A stretch of 64,000 bases of DNA from Chryseobacterium limigenitum (GCF_900114875.1 NZ_FPKW01000001.1:372001-436000); one strand, 5' to 3'. Shown: positions 16,727-26,514, counted from the first letter of the stretch. Translations and numbers: made by a program. Notes: generated from the letters alone by a model not told the origin.

Positions 16727-18088
16727 ATGAAATTTTTAGATAAAAAATATACAAAAGAATGCCTCACTTTGGCTCTTCCTGTTATGTTGACGCAGGTGGG
16801 GCAAGTCTCGGTGAATCTGTTCGACAATATTATTGTCGGAAAATTATTGGGAGCCGACGCATTGGCTTCTGTGTCTTTAGGAAATGCGGTATTTTTCTCA
16901 ATGTTTGTATTGGCGTTGGGATTTTCTTTTGCGATTCCGCCATTGGTTTCGGAAGCGCAGTCTAAAGGTGACCACAAAACGATCAACTCGGTTTTCAGTC
17001 ACGGATTTGTTATCAATATGACTGTTGGAATTATTCTGATGGGCGTCCTGCTTTTGGGACTTCCTCTACTCTATCATTCCGGGCAGCCGGCAAAGATTGT
17101 TCCTGATACAGTAGATTTCTTAGGAATTATGGCGGTGAGTATCGTTCCTTTTATGGCTTTTCAGACATTGAGAGAGGTTTCCGAAGGATTATCTTATACG
17201 ATTGGAGTTACGAAAGCTACCATCATTGCGAATGTCATTAATATTGTTTTAAACTATGTTTTCATTAAAGGACTTTGGATCTTCCCTGAAATGGGTGTAA
17301 AAGGTTCTGCATTAGCCAGTTTAATTGCCAGAATTTTCATGGTCATTTTCTTGTATTATGTACTTTTAAAAGAGAAAAAAACAAGACGATATATCAAAGA
17401 CTTTTCATTAAAAATTCAGGTTTTTACTAAAGAAATGTTTGAAAAAATGGTGAGATTGGGATTCCCAACTGCTTTACAGATGTTCTTTGAAGTAACTGCT
17501 TTTGCAGGTGCCGCTTTTATTTGCGGACTGATCTCTGCTCATGACATCGCTTCCCACCAAATCGCGTTGAGTATGGCTTCTTTTACCTTTAATTTATGTA
17601 TTGGTTTCAGTGTGGCTTCAACCGTTATGATCGGTAAAAAACTGGGTGAACAGAATTTTGTTGAATTAAGAAAAGTTGGGATCAACAACCTGAAAATTGC
17701 CTTTATTTTCATGTGTATCTGTGGAACAGTTTTCATTATCGGAAAAGATATTCTTCCTACTTTCTTCACTAAAAAAGAAGAAGTTGAAGTAATTCAGTTA
17801 GCTTCAAAATTAATGATCATTGCTGCTTTATTCCAGCTTTCAGACGGGATTCAGGTTACGGCATTGGGAATGTTGAGAGGTTTACAGGACGTTAAAATCC
17901 CATCTATTTATACGTTTATTGCATATTGGGTAATTACGATTCCTTTAGGATATTTCCTTTGTGTAACGATGGAAATGGGAGCTTTCGGAATGTGGATCGC
18001 CTTAGGATTAGGATTAACGGTTTCTGCCGTGATGCTCGTCAAACGATTTTTAAATATGTCTGCTAAAAGAGTAAAGCAGAATGCATAA
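16727..18088 (+). CDS. MATE family multidrug/Na+ efflux transporter
   Basis: A 453-residue inner-membrane protein with about 12 transmembrane segments in two homologous halves. The N-terminal signature LALPVMLTQVGQVSVNLFDN and the segment LGADALASVSLGNAVFF are characteristic of MATE exporters of the NorM/DinF superfamily, which expel cationic compounds in exchange for Na+ or H+. A -7-like element CAAATTTG (16691-16698) lies upstream. The gene is flanked by terminators, so it is monocistronic; the substrate is unknown. Confidence 0.93.
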   Translation: MKFLDKKYTKECLTLALPVMLTQVGQVSVNLFDNIIVGKLLGADALASVSLGNAVFFSMFVLALGFSFAIPPLVSEAQSKGDHKTINSVFSHGFVINMTVGIILMGVLLLGLPLLYHSGQPAKIVPDTVDFLGIMAVSIVPFMAFQTLREVSEGLSYTIGVTKATIIANVINIVLNYVFIKGLWIFPEMGVKGSALASLIARIFMVIFLYYVLLKEKKTRRYIKDFSLKIQVFTKEMFEKMVRLGFPTALQMFFEVTAFAGAAFICGLISAHDIASHQIALSMASFTFNLCIGFSVASTVMIGKKLGEQNFVELRKVGINNLKIAFIFMCICGTVFIIGKDILPTFFTKKEEVEVIQLASKLMIIAALFQLSDGIQVTALGMLRGLQDVKIPSIYTFIAYWVITIPLGYFLCVTMEMGAFGMWIALGLGLTVSAVMLVKRFLNMSAKRVKQNA

Positions 18089-18092
18089 AATG

Positions 18093-18122
18093 AAAGCGGT
18101 CTTTTTAGATCGCTTTTTTTAT
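18093..18122 (+). terminator. Intrinsic terminator of the MATE gene
   Basis: AAAGCGGTCT and AGATCGCTTT (one G-T wobble) around TTTT, followed by a T run. It starts 4 bp after the stop. Confidence 0.88.
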
Positions 18123-18161
18123 TTTTAAATTCATCCTTTAATTTGCTCCTCGCAATGACGG

Positions 18162-18665
18162 CTACCCGATTCTCTTCCCCAAAATCACCACACTCCTTTC
18201 CACACCATCCAAAACCGCTACATCAGGAAACATACCCCAATCTTCAAACCCAAAGTGTCTGAAGAGTTTTAAACTTGGTTCATTATGTAAAAAGATAAAG
18301 CCGAGCAGTGTTTTTACACCAAATTTCCCTGCATTGTCCATACAATATTGAAGGACTTTTTTACCAAAACCTTTTCCGCGACAGCTTTCATCCATGTAGA
18401 TGCTGATTTCCACCGTTCCGTTGTAAGCTGGTCTACCGTAGAATGATGAAAAACTCACCCAACCGAGCGTATTATTTTGGAGATCTTCAATTAACCAAAG
18501 TGGTCGGGTTTCGGGATTGTGCTCATTAAACCATTGTTGTCTGCTTTCCACAGAAACGTTTTCTGTATCGGCGGTTACCATTCTTGATGGAATGGTTGAG
18601 TTATAGATCTCTACAATTCTTGTCAGGTCTTCAGGAGTTGCATTCCTGAACGTTAATTTTTCCAT
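18162..18665 (-). CDS. GNAT family N-acetyltransferase (phosphinothricin-acetyltransferase-like)
   Basis: A 167-residue cytosolic acetyltransferase. The ATG at 18665 is chosen because the GNAT fold starts there (MEKLTFRNATPEDL); an in-frame ATG 24 nt upstream would add MQKFAVIN. The acetyl-CoA pyrophosphate loop is visible as RGKGFGKKVL, with the preceding strand VEISIYMDES. HNEPSLKLFRHFGFEDWGMF near the end resembles the PAT/YncA subgroup, which acetylates amino groups of phosphinothricin, methionine sulfoximine or related small molecules. The actual substrate is unknown. Confidence 0.9.
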   Translation of the reverse strand: MEKLTFRNATPEDLTRIVEIYNSTIPSRMVTADTENVSVESRQQWFNEHNPETRPLWLIEDLQNNTLGWVSFSSFYGRPAYNGTVEISIYMDESCRGKGFGKKVLQYCMDNAGKFGVKTLLGFIFLHNEPSLKLFRHFGFEDWGMFPDVAVLDGVERSVVILGKRIG

Positions 18666-18722
18666 ATTGATGACAGCAAATTTCTGCAAAGATACATGAA
18701 GATTTTTTTACTATTTGAGGAA

Positions 18723-19301
18723 TTATCCTTCTGTATTATTTTCTTTTATTTCCTTTAAAGCTCTGTTAAGGCTTCTTACCGTAATTCCTAAATAGGATGC
18801 CATATCTTCTTTTGAGATCTCCATTTCTTTTGATTTCAGCTCAAGAAGTTGAGACAATGTATGTTCTGTGGTATGAAGCTGCTGGTAAGATGCCCGGCTT
18901 GAAGTATTCACGATACGCTCTGCAAAAACATCAAGCAATAAATTATTCAAAGTCAGATCACTTTTAATTAATGATTGAAAATACGGTATCGTCATCGAAT
19001 AAACGCTAACTTCTGTCATAGCTTCGATACTGCAAAGGCAGGAAACATTTTTAATCACTTCAATTTCACCTATAATCTCGCCTTTTCCCAAAAACTCTAC
19101 AATATATTCTTTGTCATTTTCTTCAACGAAATAACATTTTGTAATTCCGTTTTTAATGAGCATTATTTTAGAGGAAACTTCGTTTTGAGTCAATATTCTT
19201 TCGCCTTTTTCAAAAGATTTCAGAACAATATTTTTTTTGTTTTCCGGCTTGTTGTAAAGCCCTTCCAGATAATCTAAAAATTGAGGATTTGTACGTAGCA
19301 T
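18723..19301 (-). CDS. Crp/Fnr family transcriptional regulator
   Basis: A 192-residue protein. Residues about 25-115 form a cyclic-nucleotide-binding jelly roll (KGERILTQNEVSSKIMLIKN, FLGKGEIIGEIEV). The C-terminal winged helix is short (SKEDMASYLGITVRSLNRAL). The jelly roll lacks the Arg/Ser pair typical of cAMP pockets and there is no N-terminal cysteine cluster, so the ligand is unknown. It is encoded 57 bp upstream of the GNAT gene on the same strand, a likely two-gene unit. Confidence 0.88.
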   Translation of the reverse strand: MLRTNPQFLDYLEGLYNKPENKKNIVLKSFEKGERILTQNEVSSKIMLIKNGITKCYFVEENDKEYIVEFLGKGEIIGEIEVIKNVSCLCSIEAMTEVSVYSMTIPYFQSLIKSDLTLNNLLLDVFAERIVNTSSRASYQQLHTTEHTLSQLLELKSKEMEISKEDMASYLGITVRSLNRALKEIKENNTEG

Positions 19302-19390
19302 ATTTCGGTTGGGACAAATGTCCTTTTCTTTTTTGTTTTTTATAATGAATTTTGTCGGCAGAAAATTACAAAAACTAAAGTAAACAGAAT

Positions 19391-20098
19391 ATGAATAATG
19401 CTATAACGACAATTGCTTTTGATGCAGACGATACTTTATGGATCAACGAACCTTATTTTCAGCAAGCAGAAAAAGAATTTTGTGTTCTTCTTGAAAACTA
19501 TCTTCCACAACATTCTGTATCTCACGAATTATTTAAAACAGAAATGCAGAATCTTCATCTGTACGGCTATGGTGTAAAAGGTTTTATGCTTTGTATGATT
19601 GAAACGATCAGCAGAGTTTCCGAAAATACGGCTTCTCTCGAGCTTATCAATAAAACCCTTGAAATCGGAAAAGAACTTCTTCAAAAACCTATTGAGTTAT
19701 TGGATGGCGTTACCGAAACATTAGATCAATTAAAAGGAAGCTACAGGCTGGTAATAGCCACCAAAGGAGATTTGCTGGATCAGGAACGTAAACTTAAAAA
19801 ATCCGGATTACAGGATTATTTTCACCATATTGAAATCATAAGTGATAAAAAAGAGTCCGATTATAGAAAATTGCTAAAACATCTCGACTGTCAGCCGCAA
19901 AATTTTTTGATGCTCGGAAATTCCATAAAATCAGATATTTTACCTGTTTTGGAAATTGGTGGATTTGCGGCTCATATTCCCTACCATATTACCTGGAGCC
20001 ACGAACAGCATGAACATCATTTGGAACATGATCGTTTTATAGAATTGAAAAATATGAAGGAAGTAATTTCTTATTTAGACACTAAAAATATTTTTTAA
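19391..20098 (+). CDS. HAD superfamily hydrolase
   Basis: A 235-residue cytosolic phosphatase-type protein. Motif I is FDADDTLW, with nucleophile D11 and acid/base D13. Motif II is probably VIATKG, motif III the lysine in KKSGLQDYF, and motif IV MLGNSIKSDI. An alpha-helical cap lies between motifs I and II. The late HEQHEHHLEHDRF stretch is rich in His and may bind metal. Substrate unknown; the C1-cap architecture suggests a small phosphorylated metabolite. It is divergent from the Crp/Fnr gene. Confidence 0.88.
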   Translation: MNNAITTIAFDADDTLWINEPYFQQAEKEFCVLLENYLPQHSVSHELFKTEMQNLHLYGYGVKGFMLCMIETISRVSENTASLELINKTLEIGKELLQKPIELLDGVTETLDQLKGSYRLVIATKGDLLDQERKLKKSGLQDYFHHIEIISDKKESDYRKLLKHLDCQPQNFLMLGNSIKSDILPVLEIGGFAAHIPYHITWSHEQHEHHLEHDRFIELKNMKEVISYLDTKNIF

Positions 20099-20102
20099 AT
20101 GA

Positions 20103-20128
20103 AAAACCCGCTCAAATGAACGGGTTTT
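20103..20128. terminator. Bidirectional intrinsic terminator
   Basis: AAAACCCG and CGGGTTTT around a 10-nt loop, between the converging HAD gene (+) and S9 peptidase gene (-). Confidence 0.85.
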
Positions 20129-20133
20129 AAAAT

Positions 20134-22536
20134 TTATTTCTTCAAACATTTCTCAAGGAACTGATCCTGTTCCCAAAGTAGATGAAGAATATTCTCTTTA
20201 GCCTGATAACCATGAGCTTCTTTTGGTAAAAGAACCATTTTTACAGGAGCTCCAAGGTTTTTCAATGCCTGGAAATATCTTTCCGTCTGTAAAGTAAATG
20301 TTCCCGGATTATTGTCTGCATCACCATGAATAAGAAGCAATGGAGTTTTCATTTTATCTGCATTCATAAATGGTGACATTGCGTTGTAGATCTCCGGAAC
20401 GTCCCAATAATTTCTCTGTTCGCTCTGGAAACCAAAAGGTGTCAATGTTCTGTTGTATGCTCCACTTCTTGCAATTCCACAAGCGTAATCTTTAGAATGG
20501 GTCAAAAGGTTGGCAGTCATGAACGCACCGTAAGAGTGACCTCCAACTGCAACTTTATTTCTGTCGATGTATCCTAACTGATCTACAGCGTCAATTGCAG
20601 CTTTACCGTTGGCAACTAATTGAGTGATAAATGTATCGTTCGGTTCCGTTTTTCCTTCTCCAATGATCGGGAAAGCGGCATCATCCAACACTGCATATCC
20701 TTTGGTCGTCCAATATACGAAAGAACCGTAGTATGGAAAAGTAAAGTCATTTGGATTTTGGGTATTTTGTCCGGCTGTATTTTTATCTTTATATTCTGTA
20801 GGATACGCCCAGATCAACAAAGGCAGTTTTTCTTTCTTAGCCTTTCTGTCATAATTTGCAGGAAGATAAAGCGTTCCCGTTAAAGTAACTCCATCGTTTC
20901 TTTTGTAAGTGATTACTTCTTTATAAACATCTTTAATGCTTTCAAATGGATTGGCAAAATTGGTTACCGTTTCAGTTTTATTAGACTTAATATTTTTCTT
21001 AAAATAATTAGGATACTGACTTGCAGACTGCTGAATTGTCAACACTTCTCCTTTTGACGGATTCAGGATATCGATAATTTCCTCTTTAGCATTTTTGATA
21101 TTTGAAGTGTAAAGTCTTTTCTTTTTCAGCGTTTTCATATCCATTTCATCGATAAATGGATGTTGACCGTCTTTTGTAAACCCATCTCCGATAAGATAAG
21201 ATTTTCCACCTTTCATATCAACAACCGTTCTACCGAATTGGTTTTTAGTTGTGTTAAAATTTCCGGGATCGCTGTAAACATCCTGATAATTTCTATCATC
21301 AATGACTTTAGATTCATTATTATTTAAATCAACCAGATAAGATTTTGTGTTTCTTGTGTCATACCAACCTTCATAAACAATCGCAAAATGATCATTAGTC
21401 CAGCTTGTTCCCTCATATCTTTGTTTTGTTTTAAAGAAAGATTTTGGAGCTGCATTAAATGGTGCTTCCCAAGTAAATATCTCATCTCTGTAATCAACGG
21501 TTTTAGACTGATCTCCGCCATCTAAAGCTTCAGCGTAAGCCAATGTTGCTGGCATATCGCTTCTCCAGCTCATGTCTCTTTTCCCTGTACGTACAGAAGA
21601 AAATCCTTTGGGCATTATTTCGTTAAGCGGAACTTCATTCACCACTTTTATAACATTTCCATTCGTATCATAAACCGTAGTGGTCATTGGAAATCTGTTT
21701 AATGGAACGATATATGAAAATGGTTTTTTGATCGTAGTGGCCATCATATAATTTCCGTCCGGTGAAAAACTTAATCCGGAATACAGATCCTGATCTTTTA
21801 CTTTCTTCAGGTTTCCATTTAAGTCAACATTATAAATATCAGAAGCTGTAAGGATTTCAAAGTTTTTTTCATCCTGAGGATTCTTAAGCAAATCCTGATA
21901 CGTCCTGTTTTGAGAAACTTTTCCGTCTGCTGTAGAAACAATCGGTCCCGTTGGAAGATCTTTACTTGAATCTATTAATGTTCCTCTGTTTTGAGGAAGC
22001 GTTTTGATTAAAATGTTTTGAGAATCTTTATACCAAACATAAGGACTTCCTAAATTGGCATTCAGATTATCTCCGGTTATTTTCTTTGCGGTAGCAGTTT
22101 CCAGATCAACGATCCAAAGTTCAACCCCTTTGCTTGTCGTGTTGGTAAAAGCCAGCTTTTTTTCGTCCGGTGAGAAAGATGTATAAGTAATTTTAGGATT
22201 TGCAGGTAAATTTTTAACCTGAACTTCATTCTTATCATTCAGTTTTCTAACCTTCAAATTGTTTGAATACGTTGCTGTACTTGAAATATTGGTTACAGGA
22301 TTAATTCTCAATCCTCCCAGCTTCATTTCCTGTTGGCTAAGATCTTCCAAAGTTTTATAGGTCGGGCGGTAAGTGAAAACAATCCAATCTTTTTTGCTGT
22401 TCATTAAAACACTTGGAGGTCTTTCATAATCTGCCAATTTAAGAATTTCTGCAGACGGTTTCTGGTAAGTAATACTTTCCTGAGCTTCGTAGAAATTAAG
22501 AAACGCAAGTAAACAAATCGTTAACTTTATCTTCAT
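20134..22536 (-). CDS. S9 prolyl-oligopeptidase family serine peptidase, secreted
   Basis: An 800-residue protein with an N-terminal signal peptide (MKIKLTICLLAFLNF, cleavage near residue 18). Residues about 30-540 form a beta-propeller-like region with WD40/PD40-type segments (SFSPDEKKLAFTN, SFSPDGNYMMAT). The C-terminal alpha/beta hydrolase domain carries the nucleophile S668 in GGHSYGAF, with the acid in IHGDADNNPG and the His in KEAHGY. It resembles dipeptidyl-aminopeptidase/glutamyl-endopeptidase members that digest short peptides in the periplasm or outside the cell. Monocistronic. Confidence 0.94.
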   Translation of the reverse strand: MKIKLTICLLAFLNFYEAQESITYQKPSAEILKLADYERPPSVLMNSKKDWIVFTYRPTYKTLEDLSQQEMKLGGLRINPVTNISSTATYSNNLKVRKLNDKNEVQVKNLPANPKITYTSFSPDEKKLAFTNTTSKGVELWIVDLETATAKKITGDNLNANLGSPYVWYKDSQNILIKTLPQNRGTLIDSSKDLPTGPIVSTADGKVSQNRTYQDLLKNPQDEKNFEILTASDIYNVDLNGNLKKVKDQDLYSGLSFSPDGNYMMATTIKKPFSYIVPLNRFPMTTTVYDTNGNVIKVVNEVPLNEIMPKGFSSVRTGKRDMSWRSDMPATLAYAEALDGGDQSKTVDYRDEIFTWEAPFNAAPKSFFKTKQRYEGTSWTNDHFAIVYEGWYDTRNTKSYLVDLNNNESKVIDDRNYQDVYSDPGNFNTTKNQFGRTVVDMKGGKSYLIGDGFTKDGQHPFIDEMDMKTLKKKRLYTSNIKNAKEEIIDILNPSKGEVLTIQQSASQYPNYFKKNIKSNKTETVTNFANPFESIKDVYKEVITYKRNDGVTLTGTLYLPANYDRKAKKEKLPLLIWAYPTEYKDKNTAGQNTQNPNDFTFPYYGSFVYWTTKGYAVLDDAAFPIIGEGKTEPNDTFITQLVANGKAAIDAVDQLGYIDRNKVAVGGHSYGAFMTANLLTHSKDYACGIARSGAYNRTLTPFGFQSEQRNYWDVPEIYNAMSPFMNADKMKTPLLLIHGDADNNPGTFTLQTERYFQALKNLGAPVKMVLLPKEAHGYQAKENILHLLWEQDQFLEKCLKK

Positions 22537-22686
22537 AATATATTATTTCATTTTTCACGAAATTAATCAATTTTTTAAACATCAAGAAACAAGTAATAAT
22601 TTTAAAAACATCTCATAATAAGGGAAATTCTAAAATAGAGATGAATTTCATTACCTCAATTCTTCTAATCCTTGATCCACAATAAA

Positions 22687-22717
22687 AAAAGAGCATTAAT
22701 TTTTTTAATGCTCTTTT
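22687..22717 (-). terminator. Intrinsic terminator after the DoxX gene
   Basis: AAAAGAGCATT and AATGCTCTTTT form an 11-bp stem; the A-rich left flank gives a U-tract on the minus strand. It is 19 bp beyond the DoxX stop. Confidence 0.85.
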
Positions 22718-22735
22718 ATTTATTTTAATTTTTAA

Positions 22736-23164
22736 TTACCAATCTGAAGCTCTTTTTCTCTTTTCGATCATATAATCTACAGAGAATTTCCCTGCTCCGT
22801 AAGCCATCAAAAGAAGATATACGGATAAATAAATTAAACTTAATTCTTTCTTTCCAAATGGATCTGACCCATGAACCACAAAACCTGCAATGATCATTGT
22901 AAAGATCAAAAATCCCAATGAAATCCTTGTAAAAAGTCCCAATATAAGAAGAATTGAACATGCAAATTCTGCTGCAACAGTCAATACTAACGATATTTTA
23001 GAACCAAGTCCCAGAAAATCAAAGAATTTTATATCTCCACCTTCAAGTAACATCTGAAGTTTCGGAAAACCGTGAGAAAGCATCGCAAATCCTATAAATA
23101 CTCTTACGATTAACAGGATAATATCTACATAAATCGGGTTAGACTTTGAGCTCAAATAGTTCAT
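22736..23164 (-). CDS. DoxX family membrane protein
   Basis: A 142-residue protein with four transmembrane segments. The DoxX signature is visible in LLIVRVFIGFAMLSHGFPKL at the start and in AEFACSILLILGLFTRISLG, FAGF-like AGFVVHGSDPFGKKELSLIY and LLMAYGAGKFSVD later. The family is linked to redox homeostasis and respiration in a few organisms, with no agreed activity. The gene follows era by 70 bp on the same strand and ends at a terminator. Confidence 0.88.
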   Translation of the reverse strand: MNYLSSKSNPIYVDIILLIVRVFIGFAMLSHGFPKLQMLLEGGDIKFFDFLGLGSKISLVLTVAAEFACSILLILGLFTRISLGFLIFTMIIAGFVVHGSDPFGKKELSLIYLSVYLLLMAYGAGKFSVDYMIEKRKRASDW

Positions 23165-23234
23165 TCATTGAAAATTTAAAGATAAAGTTAATAAAAAACC
23201 TCCTTAATACAACGATGAATATTGACTTTTTAGT

Positions 23235-24110
23235 TTATCTATATCCGAAATTTTTTAAATCTCTATCATTTTTTCTCCAATCTTTTTTCACTTTTACGAA
23301 TAAATTCAAGTGTATTTTTTTTGAGAAAAACTTTTCTAAGTCCAATCTTGCTTCTGTTCCTACTTTTTTAATTGCTTCTCCTTTATGTCCGATAATAATC
23401 CCTTTTTGGGTATCTCTTTCAACATAAATAATTGAATCAATGAAAATTATCCCTTCTTTTTCCTTGAACTGCTCCGTAACAACTTCCACAGAGTATGGAA
23501 TTTCTTTGTCATAATTTAAAAGAATTTTCTCACGAATAGCCTCATTCACGAAAAATCTTTCAGGTTTATCTGTATATTGATCTTTATCGTAATAAGCCGG
23601 GCTTTCAGGAAGCATCGACTTCAACTTAGGAAGAATAATATCCGTATTGAATGCATTTAATGCAGAAATAGGAAGAATTTCAGCTTTAGGAATTCTTTCA
23701 TGCCACTCCTCTACCAGTTTTTCCAAACCAGCCTGATCGGTCTGGTCTACTTTATTCAGTAAAAGTAAAACAGGAACAGGAATTTTATTTAATTTTTCAA
23801 TCAAAAATTCTGATGGTTCAGATCTATCCGTTAAATCTACAATAAATAGAAAAACATCAGCATCCTGTAAAGAATCCTTTACAAAATCCATCATTTTCTC
23901 CTGAAGGCCATATTTAGGATCTAAAACTCCAGGCGTATCTGAAAATACGATCTGTAGGTCTTCTTCATTATAAATTCCAAAAATTCTGTGACGTGTTGTC
24001 TGTGCTTTTTGAGTTACAATTGCCAGTTTCTCGCCCATTAATTGATTTAATAGGGTAGATTTTCCGGCATTTGGTTTCCCAACTATATTTACAAATCCTG
24101 CTTTGTGCAT
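23235..24110 (-). CDS. era: GTPase Era (16S rRNA / 30S assembly)
   Basis: A 291-residue essential GTPase that binds the 3' end of 16S rRNA during 30S maturation. G1 is GKPNAGKS (residues 11-18), G2 lies around QTTRHRIFG, G3 is DTPG (58-61) and G4 is NKVD (119-122). The C-terminal KH domain has GHKGEAIKKVGTEAR. Length is normal. A perfect -7 element lies 21 bp upstream. Confidence 0.97.
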   Translation of the reverse strand: MHKAGFVNIVGKPNAGKSTLLNQLMGEKLAIVTQKAQTTRHRIFGIYNEEDLQIVFSDTPGVLDPKYGLQEKMMDFVKDSLQDADVFLFIVDLTDRSEPSEFLIEKLNKIPVPVLLLLNKVDQTDQAGLEKLVEEWHERIPKAEILPISALNAFNTDIILPKLKSMLPESPAYYDKDQYTDKPERFFVNEAIREKILLNYDKEIPYSVEVVTEQFKEKEGIIFIDSIIYVERDTQKGIIIGHKGEAIKKVGTEARLDLEKFFSKKIHLNLFVKVKKDWRKNDRDLKNFGYR

Positions 24111-24130
24111 AAAAATAATATTACAAAACG

Positions 24131-24138
24131 CAAAGTTA
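24131..24138 (-). promoter_or_regulatory. -7 promoter element for era
   Basis: TAACTTTG on the minus strand matches TAnnTTTG and gives a leader of roughly 14 nt. I see no well-spaced -33 element. Confidence 0.5.
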
Positions 24139-24188
24139 CTAAAAACAAAACTGGTCTGTAAGGCTAATGTTAAAAGATTTAAAATAAA

Positions 24189-24216
24189 AAAGCCTTTCCG
24201 ATCAAGGAAAGACTTT
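24189..24216 (-). terminator. Intrinsic terminator of the sugar operon
   Basis: AAAGCCTTTCC and GGAAAGACTTT (one mismatch) around a 6-nt loop, with A-rich sequence on the left. It is 19 bp beyond the epimerase stop, at the end of the kinase-transporter-porin-epimerase run. Confidence 0.8.
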
Positions 24217-24234
24217 CTTTGGAAATTAATTGAA

Positions 24235-25071
24235 CTAAATATGATTTTTCATAAATTCTAAACTGCCGCGAGCCAAATCTTCGGCATCATGCGGAGATTT
24301 CTGCCATAAAGAAACCATCTGCTGCATTCCGGGAATCGAGGATGAAAAATTTTCAAGAACCAAATTTCCTTCAAAATTGATCTCTTTTAAAGCTTTAAAC
24401 AATTCGTTCCAATTCACTGTGCCTTCACCAAGCATTCCACGGTGGGATTCAGTCATATGAACGTGTTTTAGCTTTTTTCCTGCAAGAATGATCGGGTCAT
24501 AAAAATTATTCTCCTCAATATTCATGTGGAAAGTATCCAAATGGAGGAATAAATTGTCTTTTCCTGTTTTCGAAATCAGATCCAAAACATTTTTTGCTGT
24601 ATTACAAACGTATGTCTCATAACGGTTGATTGGTTCGATTGCAATATTTACACCTTTTTCTTTGGCATAATCTGCAACGTTACTCCAGACTTCAACAATA
24701 ATTTCAGCTTCATTATCAGTTAATGGATTCCCGGAAAATGCTCCGATTCCACCATGAAGAACACCTCCTAAAAAATCAGTTTCTAATTCTGATGTTTTAT
24801 CTACAGCCTGTTTCATCAACTTTTCTGCAGCCTCAGGATAGAAAGCAATATGAGCTTCTTTTGGAAGATTTAATGAGCAAACAACATCAAGATTATTGTT
24901 TTTAAGATGTTGCTTTACTTCTTTGGGATTGAATTCCATTGACGGAGGAAGCAAAATTTCAATTAAATCAAAACCTGCTTTTGCCGTTTTTTCTATTGCA
25001 TATTTTCCGGCTTCAGGATTCCAGTTTGGGGTGATCCATGAAAGAAGTGAAGCTCCAAATTTTACATTCAT
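24235..25071 (-). CDS. Sugar isomerase/3-epimerase, TIM barrel (ketohexose 3-epimerase-like)
   Basis: A 278-residue protein of the AP-endonuclease-2-like TIM-barrel superfamily. The motifs IAIEPINRYETYVCNT and LHLDTFHMNIEENNF match the metal-binding Glu and Asp/His positions of D-tagatose/D-psicose 3-epimerases. The C-terminal Glu (NLVLENFSS) completes the metal site. In this operon it would convert an unusual ketohexose to fructose or a related sugar before phosphorylation. The exact substrate is inferred, since related enzymes act on hydroxypyruvate or inosose. It is the last gene of the operon. Confidence 0.82.
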   Translation of the reverse strand: MNVKFGASLLSWITPNWNPEAGKYAIEKTAKAGFDLIEILLPPSMEFNPKEVKQHLKNNNLDVVCSLNLPKEAHIAFYPEAAEKLMKQAVDKTSELETDFLGGVLHGGIGAFSGNPLTDNEAEIIVEVWSNVADYAKEKGVNIAIEPINRYETYVCNTAKNVLDLISKTGKDNLFLHLDTFHMNIEENNFYDPIILAGKKLKHVHMTESHRGMLGEGTVNWNELFKALKEINFEGNLVLENFSSSIPGMQQMVSLWQKSPHDAEDLARGSLEFMKNHI

Positions 25072-25101
25072 TATAATAATTATTAATTTTTAATTATTCA
25101 T

Positions 25102-26511
25102 TTAAAATACCCACCACTCTGTTCTTACGCCAAAGTAAGTTCCGAATCTTTTTGCTCCCGATTGTTGTAAGAATGGTGAATAAAGACTATTCATCGCCTG
25201 ATCGTTGTATCTTGATAATTCCGCGATCAATCTGATGTGTGGCCTTGCCCAAACGCTTCTTTCAGCAGTAGGAACCAATGTTGGAGCTAAAACCAATTTT
25301 GTCATTGATGCAGGATCCTGAGTTCCATCCTTTCTTGTTGCAAAGTGTAATTCGGAAACAATATGGAACCAATTATTGAAATAATACGTTGCTCTTAACC
25401 CTGTATTAAATTCAGATTTTTTATTAAAAATTTCACGGTTGTAGTAATCTATAGCTTTGTTATCACTGTTTGCTCCACCCTTACTTTGAGTATAAACTGC
25501 ATAAGCATTTACAGACCATCTATCAGAAAGATTTAGCAAAATATGTTCAACTGCAGTTAAAGAGTACGCGCCTTTATAAGTCTTTGTAACTTCATCCGGA
25601 GCTCCGTAAGTTCGCCATGTCTGGGTATTTCCGCTATCTCCACCGTTGGCGATTCCGCCACCATATCTCAGGGAAATTTGGTTAAAAGATCCCGGAAGTT
25701 TTGTTTTTAAATTGATATTTAATTTTGCTCCCAAAACCCACCCTTTATCTGATGGATAATTTTCTTTAGAATTTTTCCCGGATTTATCTAAATTATGAAA
25801 TTCGGCAAGAAGTTTAAGTTTATGATCACCATTTTTAAACGGAACCGTCTGCTCCAAAACAAATACTTCTCTTTGTCTGTAGATCAAATTTTTTGTACCG
25901 CTGATCACATTCGTATAAGAATAAGGTGTTGAATTACTCGCTGCCGTATCAATTGCTGCAGGGAAAAACATGGAAAATCTTGTATTTTTATGTCTTACTC
26001 CCCAACCTGTCGCCGAATGGTCATCAAAATAAAAATAATCAGCAATATGTACATCGTCATATCTTAACCAACGAGATCCTGCCCAAACATCCCAATCGCT
26101 TCCCATGATATTTCTTGCTTCAACAAAAGCTTCCGGCAAGGCTACGATCATTCCCTGATTAGACTTGGAATCTACGTTTCCTAAAAATGTTCCGCCAGAA
26201 TAGAAACTTAATCTTGCCTGCATATCAATTTTAGTACTTTTTGTACTGTCACCACCTGCAACAGGAGTGAAATGAAAAGCCGGCAGGAAATCTACATAAT
26301 CTCCCTGATCCATTCTTCCTCCCAAAGAACCTTGATTATTAAGGTTTAATTGCCTACCTGTACGTCCATCTGCATTTGGTGAATAAGCTGCTCCGATCCT
26401 GCCGGTTGTTCCAAAAGAGAACTTTTTATTGGTAATAATGATCTGTGCATTTGACATTTGACAGGCAATTAGTAAAAGCCAAAAACTATATTTAAAAACA
26501 TTGGTGTTCAT
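25102..26511 (-). CDS. Outer-membrane beta-barrel porin (alginate-export-like family)
   Basis: A 469-residue protein with a signal peptide (residues 1-22, ending SNAQ). The remainder has alternating amphipathic strands and ends in an aromatic residue (RTEWWVF), typical of outer-membrane barrels. The pattern KFSFGTTGRIGAAYSPNADG, GSRWLRYDDVHIADYFYFDD and later strand repeats resemble Bacteroidota proteins labelled alginate export family. It starts only 3 bp after the symporter stop, so it is probably the outer-membrane entry route for the sugar handled by this operon. Confidence 0.78.
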   Translation of the reverse strand: MNTNVFKYSFWLLLIACQMSNAQIIITNKKFSFGTTGRIGAAYSPNADGRTGRQLNLNNQGSLGGRMDQGDYVDFLPAFHFTPVAGGDSTKSTKIDMQARLSFYSGGTFLGNVDSKSNQGMIVALPEAFVEARNIMGSDWDVWAGSRWLRYDDVHIADYFYFDDHSATGWGVRHKNTRFSMFFPAAIDTAASNSTPYSYTNVISGTKNLIYRQREVFVLEQTVPFKNGDHKLKLLAEFHNLDKSGKNSKENYPSDKGWVLGAKLNINLKTKLPGSFNQISLRYGGGIANGGDSGNTQTWRTYGAPDEVTKTYKGAYSLTAVEHILLNLSDRWSVNAYAVYTQSKGGANSDNKAIDYYNREIFNKKSEFNTGLRATYYFNNWFHIVSELHFATRKDGTQDPASMTKLVLAPTLVPTAERSVWARPHIRLIAELSRYNDQAMNSLYSPFLQQSGAKRFGTYFGVRTEWWVF

Positions 26512-26514
26512 ATC